In this document: one piece after another, positions 1 to 4,370 of the stretch
Position numbering within the stretch: position 1 is the first letter of the stretch
How the letters are laid out: each line of letters opens with the position of its first letter
Translations under genes and position numbers: made by a program
The notes under the pieces: model-generated
The model's database searches: none
What the model was told of the DNA's origin: nothing
The model's input: the letters and a program-made list of their open reading frames with translations, nothing else
Assembly (NCBI GenBank): GCA_910584305.1
Contig: CAJTZW010000025.1
Span: 1-8,488 of the forward strand
Direction: 5' to 3'
Length of the DNA: 8,488 bases
Source of the DNA: an uncultured Bacilli bacterium
GTDB lineage: Bacteria; Bacillota_I; Bacilli_A; RF39; UBA660

Positions 1-19
1 TGTATTTAACATTTTTCAT
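1..19 (-). CDS. 5' end of a divergent gene (partial, product unknown)
   Basis: Read on the minus strand, an ATG at 19-17 opens a frame encoding Met-Lys-Asn-Val-Lys-Tyr before leaving the window. It is preceded by a good Shine-Dalgarno site AAGGGAG (34-28) with 8 nt spacing and, further upstream, by a consensus-like promoter (92-64). The basic, short N-terminus would suit a signal peptide or membrane anchor, but six residues cannot identify a product. The gene is divergent from the surface-protein gene at 236, and about 215 bp of shared upstream DNA carries both promoters. Confidence comes from the combination of promoter, ribosome site and start codon. Confidence 0.6.
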
Positions 20-63
20 AAATAAAACTCCCTTCAAAGAAAAAAGCTAAGATACGGTTAGTT

Positions 64-92
64 ATTATAACGCCTTCCCCTTGGTTTCTCAA
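64..92 (-). promoter_or_regulatory. SigA-type promoter of the divergent left-edge gene
   Basis: On the minus strand there is TTGAGA (92-87), a spacer of exactly 17 bp (86-70) and a perfect TATAAT (69-64). Transcription would start near 57 and give a leader of about 37 nt ending in the AAGGGAG ribosome site at 34-28. Box quality and spacing are close to the vegetative consensus, so this looks like an active housekeeping promoter. Confidence 0.65.
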
Positions 93-170
93 ATTAAATG
101 CACGTTATTACCAGAAGTGGGCAGTTAATTTAAAATTTTAGCTAGCTATAGTCATGCACCCACATCTCCA

Positions 171-198
171 TTGACAAATGGGGGGGGGGGTGTATGAT
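171..198 (+). promoter_or_regulatory. SigA-type promoter with a poly-G spacer driving the surface-protein gene
   Basis: A perfect -35 box TTGACA (171-176) is followed after 16 bp by TATGAT (193-198), five of six matches to the -10 consensus. Eleven of the sixteen spacer bases are one run of G (180-190). Transcription would start near 205. The -35 box lies inside a small palindrome, CCATT-GACA-AATGG (168-181), and the -10 box inside GTAT-G-ATAC (192-200); either could be a regulator contact, though no family is recognised. One extra G would make the optimal 17-bp spacer. Losing G residues would bring the boxes too close, so tract slippage should tune or switch transcription. Confidence 0.75.
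180..190 (+). repeat. Homopolymeric G tract (11 G), putative slipped-strand hotspot
   Basis: Eleven consecutive G residues stand in otherwise AT-rich DNA, exactly between the -35 and -10 boxes of the promoter at 171-198. Runs of this length mispair during replication and change length at high frequency, and poly-G tracts in this position set expression levels in known phase-variable promoters such as Neisseria porA. The run is seen directly. Variability is inferred, and the exact length may be uncertain because such runs are hard to sequence. Confidence 0.9.
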
Positions 199-203
199 AC
201 AAT

Positions 204-231
204 AAACACATCTAGGATAGGAGATGTGTTT
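204..231 (+). promoter_or_regulatory. 5'-end mRNA hairpin presenting the Shine-Dalgarno site
   Basis: Bases 204-213 pair perfectly with 222-231 (ten base pairs, AACACATCT against AGATGTGTT plus a closing A-U), leaving an eight-base loop AGGATAGG (214-221). The loop and the first stem bases make up the purine-rich ribosome site AGGATAGGAG. The predicted transcription start (about 205) falls at the foot of the stem, so the mRNA would begin with this structure. A T run at 229-233 follows the stem, giving it some resemblance to an intrinsic terminator. Possible roles are 5'-end stabilisation, tuning of translation initiation, or attenuation. Confidence 0.55.
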
Positions 232-235
232 TTAT

Positions 236-1570
236 ATGAATAAAAAGGGGTTTGCTGCTACAGGCATATTATATACAATATTGGTTTTATTTATTTTACT
301 TATATCAAGCCTTTTGGGTATGTTATATAGTAGAAATAACTTATTACATCAAATTCAAAAAGAAGTGATGAGTGAATTAAGCCCTGTTTATCCTGTATAT
401 TCAAATGCAACGCCTGTGTATTTTAATCCAGTAACAGGGAATTTATGTAGTGAATATATATCCTCAAATAGTTTGAATGAATATAATAATGGATGTATGA
501 AATGGTATATATTTAATGATAATTCTACAAGTTCAACTGTCAATATGATATTAGACCATAATACAACAGGATTATTAGCATGGAATTCTACTATTAATAA
601 TTTAGCAAGCGATACATTATCGTGGGTAAGCGGATTAAACCCAAGATTAATTAGTGCTGATGAAATAGCACAGATTACAGGGAACACTACATTTAATCAA
701 GCAACGACAACTAGTAGTGATTGGTTCTATCTTGATAGTTTAAGTCAAACGAGGACTGCAACGATTCAGGGTGCAAGTAATTATACTTGGTTATATGATT
801 ATACAATTGCATGTACATCCTATGGATGTAATGTTGCAGATGAAAGTACTTATGGATATTGGACAAGTGCCACAGTTGCTTATAACTCTGCTAATGTCTG
901 GGGTATGGACAGAAGTGGTAGTTTGCGAAATTATGCTGGTAATAGTGTAACTAGTTATGGTGTTCGCCCAGTAATTACAATTTCTAAGTATACTTTAGAA
1001 CAACAAGAATATGTTGTTACGAATATGATTTCTAATGGAAGTTTTGAAGATGATTTTACTAATTGGAATTCAAATTTGTTTGGTAAAGGTGGTGGAACTT
1101 TATCCACAGATTTAGCATATGATGGGGCACATAGTGTATTTATAAATGCTATAGGTGATTCAAAGGAAAAGGCTATTGGTTATAATGATTCTTTATCATT
1201 TGTGGCTAATCATCAATATTATCTTGCAATGAGAAATAATTTAAAATCTTTTACATCAAATAGTAGTACAGTTATTCCTATTGCTTCACTTTTTGATAGT
1301 ACAGCCAATTTTGTAACTATTCTTTGTGATCATACTATATTAAATTCATGGCAACTTTCTAGTAAAATTTTTTCACTATCTGATAATAGAACAGCTACAA
1401 ATCAAAGGTTTGGGCATATATATAATAACAATTCTATTTATCAGCTTTATATAGATTCTATCGTTTTAGTTGATTTAACTGAAGCATTTGGTGCTGGAAA
1501 TGAACCTAGTATAGAATGGTGTGATCAAAATTTAACTTGGTTTGAAGGAAGTAAGACTGTTTATAAATAA
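236..1570 (+). CDS. Surface protein: pilin-like N-terminus, FGE/C-type-lectin-like domain, carbohydrate-binding-like C-terminus
   Basis: Predicted 444-residue membrane-anchored extracellular protein, probably an adhesin or lectin. The N-terminus MNKKGFAATG followed by about 22 hydrophobic residues (10-31) resembles a type IV prepilin leader (basic residues, then G-F), but the usual Glu at mature position 5 is absent. Residues about 57-251 look like the compact fold of formylglycine-generating-enzyme/DUF6273-type proteins: a YGYWTS motif near 206 and a closing GVRPVITISK at 242-251. Residues about 264-440 open with a NGSFED strand (267-272) and end in DLTEAFGAGNEP (413-424), a signature I associate with carbohydrate-binding modules in phage tail and surface proteins. 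An in-frame ATG at 224 would add four residues (MCFY). I prefer 236 for the MNKKGF start, though its spacing from AGGAG (219-223) is long at 12 nt. Transcription depends on the poly-G promoter, so expression is probably phase variable. Domain names are from recall, not a search. Confidence 0.8.
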   Translation: MNKKGFAATGILYTILVLFILLISSLLGMLYSRNNLLHQIQKEVMSELSPVYPVYSNATPVYFNPVTGNLCSEYISSNSLNEYNNGCMKWYIFNDNSTSSTVNMILDHNTTGLLAWNSTINNLASDTLSWVSGLNPRLISADEIAQITGNTTFNQATTTSSDWFYLDSLSQTRTATIQGASNYTWLYDYTIACTSYGCNVADESTYGYWTSATVAYNSANVWGMDRSGSLRNYAGNSVTSYGVRPVITISKYTLEQQEYVVTNMISNGSFEDDFTNWNSNLFGKGGGTLSTDLAYDGAHSVFINAIGDSKEKAIGYNDSLSFVANHQYYLAMRNNLKSFTSNSSTVIPIASLFDSTANFVTILCDHTILNSWQLSSKIFSLSDNRTATNQRFGHIYNNNSIYQLYIDSIVLVDLTEAFGAGNEPSIEWCDQNLTWFEGSKTVYK

Positions 1571-1624
1571 CTTTAGGTTAATAAATTTAAAATATGAAAA
1601 TTTTATAAAATTGAAATTAATTAG

Positions 1625-1674
1625 ATACAGATTTAAAATTTGTGTTATATAGAATTTGAAAGTCTGTATTTTTT
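1625..1674 (+). terminator. Probable intrinsic terminator of the surface-protein gene
   Basis: ATACAGATTT (1625-1634) pairs with AAGTCTGTAT (1660-1669), ten pairs including one G-U. A 25-base loop contains a further AAATT/AATTT pairing, and six T follow at 1669-1674. It lies 54 bp after the stop codon. The stem is AT-rich and the loop large, so termination may be incomplete. Confidence 0.5.
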
Positions 1675-1726
1675 AGTATTCAAAATTTGTGAATTCTTCA
1701 TTTTACAGGAGAATAAAAGCCTATAT

Positions 1727-1770
1727 ACCTCTAATAAGAAGGAGGAAGTTATAATATCATTAATAGAGGT
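1727..1770 (+). other. Hairpin enclosing an orphan AAGGAGG ribosome-binding motif
   Basis: This lies in the 288-bp non-coding stretch 1571-1858. ACCTCTA (1727-1733) is complementary to TAGAGGT (1764-1770). The enclosed loop holds a perfect Shine-Dalgarno motif AAGGAGG (1739-1745) and a TATAAT (1750-1755). No ATG, GTG or TTG lies at a usable distance after the AAGGAGG. The frame beginning at the ATA 5 nt downstream runs 17 hydrophobic codons to TGA at 1802. A possible promoter TTTACA (1702-1707), 16 bp, TATACC (1724-1729) precedes it and would place this element in the leader of the YgjP-like gene. It could be a regulatory leader, a decayed small gene, or chance. Confidence 0.3.
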
Positions 1771-1797
1771 TATTTTCTATATAAAAATCTTTATAGA

Positions 1798-1878
1798 ATG
1801 CTGAAATTTAAAAGTTATTACCTTGTATTTTTAGTAATATCTATGTTACTATATTTATATGAAGTATATTATAGATAA
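1798..1878 (+). CDS. Possible 26-residue hydrophobic peptide overlapping the start of the YgjP-like gene
   Basis: An ATG at 1798 opens 26 codons ending at TAA 1876-1878, reading MLKFKSYYLVFLVISMLLYL and then six more residues. The pattern is a basic start followed by a single hydrophobic segment, as in small membrane proteins. It overlaps the first 20 bases of the YgjP-like gene in another frame, which could couple translation and offset that gene's lack of a Shine-Dalgarno site. Against it, no Shine-Dalgarno site precedes this ATG either, and AT-rich DNA easily yields Phe/Leu/Tyr-rich frames. Listed as a weak candidate only. Confidence 0.2.
   Translation: MLKFKSYYLVFLVISMLLYLYEVYYR
1823..1852 (+). 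promoter_or_regulatory. Weak candidate promoter giving a leaderless YgjP-like mRNA
   Basis: TTGTAT (1823-1828), an 18-bp spacer and TACTAT (1847-1852) resemble a vegetative promoter. Transcription from it would begin at or next to the ATG at 1859, a leaderless message, which would fit the absence of a Shine-Dalgarno site there. Matches of this quality are common by chance in AT-rich DNA. Confidence 0.25.
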
Positions 1879-2494
1879 CAAAGAGTATGAAGTTGTTGTT
1901 ACTCGGAAGAATAATAAGAACACATATATTAGAGTAAAAGAGGATATGAAGATTTATGTTTCAACAAACTATTTTGTTACGAAGAGACAGGTTATACATA
2001 TACTAAATCGAAATATTGATTATCTTCGTACAATCGTAGGAAAATTAGAAAGGAAACTAGAAAAACATAATTTCTTTTATTATTTAGGGCATAAATATGA
2101 TATAATTATATTGTCAGGATCCGATGTACTTGTTATGGATTCTATGATTTATGTAGATAGTTTTGATGTATTACAAAAGTGGTATAAAAAACAGGCTATG
2201 ATTTTATTTCAACAGCGTTTGGATTTTATTTATTCTCGTTTTGAGGAGAGTATTCCATATCCAAAATTACGTGTTCGTAAGATGAAGACGCGCTGGGGTG
2301 TATGTAATAGGAAGAACACTACTGTAACATTGAATTTAGATTTGTTGCAATATGATATTTCTAAAGTAGATTATGTCATTGTTCATGAGTTATCACATTT
2401 TGTTCATTTTAATCATTCTGCATCATTTTGGGATGTAGTGCATAAATATTGTCCAGAATATAAACAGATAAAGAAAGCGTTAAAAGATGAGTGA
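1859..2494 (+). CDS. YgjP-like (DUF45/M48-type) zinc metallohydrolase
   Basis: A 211-residue predicted cytoplasmic metal-dependent hydrolase of the YgjP family, whose physiological substrate is not established. The N-terminal part (1-60) has the family's small beta segment, with IDNKEYEVVVTRKNNKNTYIRV near the start. The conserved block RVRKMKTRWGVCNRKNTTVT lies at 138-157. The zinc site is HELSH (176-180) in the context HELSHFVHFNHSASFW, where H176, H180 and probably H186 bind the metal and E177 is catalytic. Length and motifs are complete, so the enzyme should be active. The start at 1859 matches the family N-terminus, although no Shine-Dalgarno site precedes it. The stop is 8 bp before the M23 peptidase gene, so the two are probably co-transcribed. 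No signal peptide is present. Confidence 0.9.
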   Translation: MKYIIDNKEYEVVVTRKNNKNTYIRVKEDMKIYVSTNYFVTKRQVIHILNRNIDYLRTIVGKLERKLEKHNFFYYLGHKYDIIILSGSDVLVMDSMIYVDSFDVLQKWYKKQAMILFQQRLDFIYSRFEESIPYPKLRVRKMKTRWGVCNRKNTTVTLNLDLLQYDISKVDYVIVHELSHFVHFNHSASFWDVVHKYCPEYKQIKKALKDE

Positions 2495-2502
2495 GGTAGA
2501 TT

Positions 2503-3699
2503 ATGAAGAAGTTATTTGTATGTTTTTTTATTTTTTTTCTAGTCATCCATCCTATTTTTTTAGGAACAGTTAGTGCCCAGACCCTTGGTGATTTGAAAAA
2601 TGAACTTCAACAAAAACAAAATGAGTTTAATCAGAATAAGACAAATCAAGCTTTGACAGAGCAGGAGATTCGTAATGTTAATGCTTCCATTACCGCTACT
2701 CAAAATCAAATTTCACAAACTTATGTGGATATTGATAATTTGGCAAAGGAAATTGAAAATCTTAATGTTCAGATTACTGAGAAAGAGCAGGAAGTTAAGG
2801 ATATTATTAGTTTTGTACAGATTTCCAATGGGGAGTCTGCCTATTTAGAATATATGTTTGGGGCTAAAGATTTTACTGATTTTATATATCGTATTGCTAT
2901 CAGCGAACAACTTACTGTTTATAATGAAAAATTAATTGATGAGTATAATGAAATGATTGAGGAGAATAAGAGAAAACAAGTTGAAATAGAAAAGAAACGG
3001 GTTATTCTTGGAGATAAACAACAGGAATTGCAGAAGAAAAAGGACCAATTGGGAGAACAATTAAATACAATTGCTTCTACTTCTATTAGTTTAGAGGATG
3101 AAATTGAACAAGCAAAGGAAGTTATCGCTTTATATGAAGCGAAGGGATGTAAGAACAACGAAGATATTTCTACGTGTGGGAAGAGTTTATTGCCCCCAGG
3201 TACAGCTTTTTATCGACCATTAGAGAGTGGGTATGTCACAAGTGAGTGGGGAACTCGATACTATTTAGGTAGAACATTCCATGAAGGTATTGATATGGGA
3301 GCTAGGGAAGGAACAACTGTATATGCGATTGGTAATGGAATGGTCGCTTCTATAATGCGACAATATAAATGTGGTGGTAATATGGTTATAGTTCATCACA
3401 ATATTAATAATGTTACATATACTAGTGTATATGCACATCTCCTTTCTATTGCTGTTAGTGAGGGTCAAACAGTTACTAGAAATACTATCATTGGATATTC
3501 TGGTGGACTTAGTACACAAAGCTATGATCAATGTAGTGGAGGAGCACATCTTCATTTGACAGTTGCTCGTGGGCTTTATGGTACTGATTATACCAGTTGG
3601 TCTCTTTTAAATTATACCTATTCTATTAATCCTAGGGATGTAATTAATTTCCCTGCTGGGACATATAATTCATGGAGTGATCGTGTCACAGCATATTAA
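2503..3699 (+). CDS. Secreted coiled-coil M23 (LytM-type) peptidoglycan endopeptidase
   Basis: A 398-residue cell-wall hydrolase that should cut peptide cross-bridges of peptidoglycan outside the membrane. A Sec signal peptide spans 1-25 with likely cleavage at VSA-Q. A long coiled coil follows (about 26-215, rich in Glu, Gln, Lys and Asn), as in PcsB, CwlO and EnvC, where such segments respond to FtsEX. The LytM domain covers about 232-380: zinc ligands H260 and D264 (HEGID), catalytic H312 (YAHL), and the H349-L-H351 pair in GGAHLHLTV. All key residues are present. Four cysteines (216, 225, 290, 344) occur outside the signal peptide and could form disulfides, less usual for secreted Firmicute proteins. 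GAGG (2493-2496) is its ribosome site, overlapping the stop of the upstream gene. A strong terminator follows. Whether it acts in division, elongation or sporulation is not shown; no ftsEX is present here. Confidence 0.92.
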   Translation: MKKLFVCFFIFFLVIHPIFLGTVSAQTLGDLKNELQQKQNEFNQNKTNQALTEQEIRNVNASITATQNQISQTYVDIDNLAKEIENLNVQITEKEQEVKDIISFVQISNGESAYLEYMFGAKDFTDFIYRIAISEQLTVYNEKLIDEYNEMIEENKRKQVEIEKKRVILGDKQQELQKKKDQLGEQLNTIASTSISLEDEIEQAKEVIALYEAKGCKNNEDISTCGKSLLPPGTAFYRPLESGYVTSEWGTRYYLGRTFHEGIDMGAREGTTVYAIGNGMVASIMRQYKCGGNMVIVHHNINNVTYTSVYAHLLSIAVSEGQTVTRNTIIGYSGGLSTQSYDQCSGGAHLHLTVARGLYGTDYTSWSLLNYTYSINPRDVINFPAGTYNSWSDRVTAY

Positions 3700-3712
3700 T
3701 CGATGTAATGAC

Positions 3713-3745
3713 AAAATTAGACACTATTAGCGTGTCTAGTTTTTT
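3713..3745 (+). terminator. Strong intrinsic terminator after the M23 peptidase gene
   Basis: AAAATTAGACAC (3713-3724) pairs with GTGTCTAGTTTT (3732-3743) over twelve base pairs (one G-U), with a seven-base loop, and the T run extends 3740-3745. It starts 14 bp after the peptidase stop and ends 22 bp before the cse60 start. cse60 therefore needs either read-through or a promoter within the hairpin. I find no convincing promoter; TATACT (3745-3750) has no partner -35 box. Confidence 0.88.
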
Positions 3746-3767
3746 ATACTACTGTTGGGTGATTGCT

Positions 3768-3944
3768 ATGAAGGTAAAAATATTTGATGAGAGTCATGAA
3801 AAAGATCTAGAAACTTCTATTAATGAATTTTTAAGTGAACAAGAAGATATTAATATTATTGATATTAAATTTCAAACTGCTATATCTATATTTTCTGAAG
3901 AACAAATTTATTGTTTTTCGGCAATGATTTTATATTCAAAATAG
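3768..3944 (+). CDS. cse60: Cse60-family sporulation protein
   Basis: A 58-residue protein matching the small Cse60 family in length and sequence: MKVKIFDESHEKDLETSIN at the start, a central IKFQTA segment, and a closing EEQIYCFSAMILY block. In Bacillus subtilis cse60 is transcribed under the mother-cell factor sigma-E; the biochemical role is unknown. The start at 3768 is chosen because GGGTGA (3757-3762) is a fitting ribosome site and the family begins MxVKxFD. A longer in-frame opening from 3708 would run through the upstream terminator hairpin and is not credible. No signal peptide or membrane segment is seen. The 98-residue membrane-protein gene follows after 28 bp, probably on the same transcript. 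I could not find a sigma-E-type promoter in the short upstream gap. Confidence 0.8.
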   Translation: MKVKIFDESHEKDLETSINEFLSEQEDINIIDIKFQTAISIFSEEQIYCFSAMILYSK

Positions 3945-3972
3945 CTAGTTAGGTATTAGAAGGGAGTATTTT

Positions 3973-4269
3973 ATGAATCAGCGTGATGTAAATTACCGAC
4001 TTAGGCAGGTGAATACAAGAATTGGGGAGATACGAATCAATCGTGCTCATGTGATAAAGAATACAGTATGTTATAGTCTATGTGGAACTTTTGCTAGTGG
4101 GTGTGTCATTCAAAAACCGACTGATGTTAATACAGTTGTTCTTGGAATTGATGCGATTTTGATTGGCATTTATGTAGCTAGGCTGTATTTGTGCCAAAGA
4201 AGATTGAGTAATTTAGAGTTTGAGAAGAGGAGTTTACAGAAATGTTTATTTCTTGCCCCTAAAAGATGA
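3973..4269 (+). CDS. Unrecognised small membrane protein with two predicted membrane segments
   Basis: A 98-residue protein of unknown function. A basic N-terminal helix (1-29) rich in Arg and Asn precedes a short hydrophobic stretch (about 30-46, containing Cys 33, 37 and 44), a brief polar turn (QKPTDVN, 47-53), a longer hydrophobic segment (54-74) and a basic, charged C-terminal helix (75-98). Charge distribution puts both ends in the cytoplasm as a hairpin. A good Shine-Dalgarno AAGGGAG (3960-3966) lies 6 nt before the ATG, so it is clearly translated. It sits 28 bp after cse60 and just ahead of a strong terminator, so the two probably form a transcription unit. That hints at a sporulation or envelope role, which is guilt by association only. 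The flanking polar helices could dimerise. Confidence 0.7.
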   Translation: MNQRDVNYRLRQVNTRIGEIRINRAHVIKNTVCYSLCGTFASGCVIQKPTDVNTVVLGIDAILIGIYVARLYLCQRRLSNLEFEKRSLQKCLFLAPKR

Positions 4270-4270
4270 T

Positions 4271-4297
4271 GAGTATCGAAAATTCGATATTCTTTTT
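4271..4297 (+). terminator. Intrinsic terminator closing the cse60 / membrane-protein unit
   Basis: GAGTATCGA (4271-4279) pairs with TCGATATTC (4284-4292), nine pairs with one G-U around a four-base loop, followed by five T (4293-4297) and a further pyrimidine run. It begins 1 bp after the stop codon, insulating clpC from the genes upstream. Confidence 0.85.
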
Positions 4298-4306
4298 CTT
4301 TTTTCG

Positions 4307-4348
4307 TTGTTTAAAATAACAAATTTCGTACCAATATAAACATATAAT
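4307..4348 (+). promoter_or_regulatory. clpC upstream region: candidate -10 boxes and a TTGTT/AACAA inverted repeat
   Basis: After the preceding terminator, clpC needs its own promoter. TATAAT (4343-4348) and TATAAA (4335-4340) are possible -10 boxes, but neither has a good -35 box at 16-18 bp. TTGTT (4307-4311) and AACAA (4318-4322) form a 5-bp inverted repeat that might be an operator. No CtsR heptad repeat and no CIRCE element is visible, so the usual Firmicute heat-shock control of clpC is not evident here. Confidence 0.35.
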
Positions 4349-4370
4349 GATATAGGAAAGGAAGAGGTAT

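Larger units (their letters stand above)
161..228. repeat. 9-bp inverted repeat flanking the surface-protein promoter
   Basis: CACATCTCC (161-169) and its exact reverse complement GGAGATGTG (220-228) flank the -35 box, poly-G tract, -10 box and start region, with 50 bp between the arms. CACATCT also recurs directly at 207-213, so the right arm can pair with either copy. In RNA only the 207-213 copy is downstream of the predicted start site, so the longer-range pairing matters only in DNA or in a transcript from further upstream. The repeat could be an operator pair, a remnant of rearrangement, or chance. Confidence 0.5.

Noticed and set aside
20..170. Riboswitch or tRNA-derived element in the left intergenic region
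   Set aside because: The mixed-composition stretch 70-125 has no recognisable conserved core or cloverleaf on either strand; promoter elements explain part of it.
236..1570. Diversity-generating retroelement target
   Set aside because: The lectin-like fold suggested it, but no reverse transcriptase, template repeat or mismatched repeat pair is visible in the window.
3265..3555. 96-codon minus-strand frame inside the M23 gene
   Set aside because: It lies antisense to the catalytic domain with all its conserved motifs, and its composition is that of a shadow frame.
4298..4370. CtsR or CIRCE operator before clpC
   Set aside because: Neither the CtsR heptad direct repeat nor the CIRCE inverted repeat can be found; only a short TTGTT/AACAA repeat is present.
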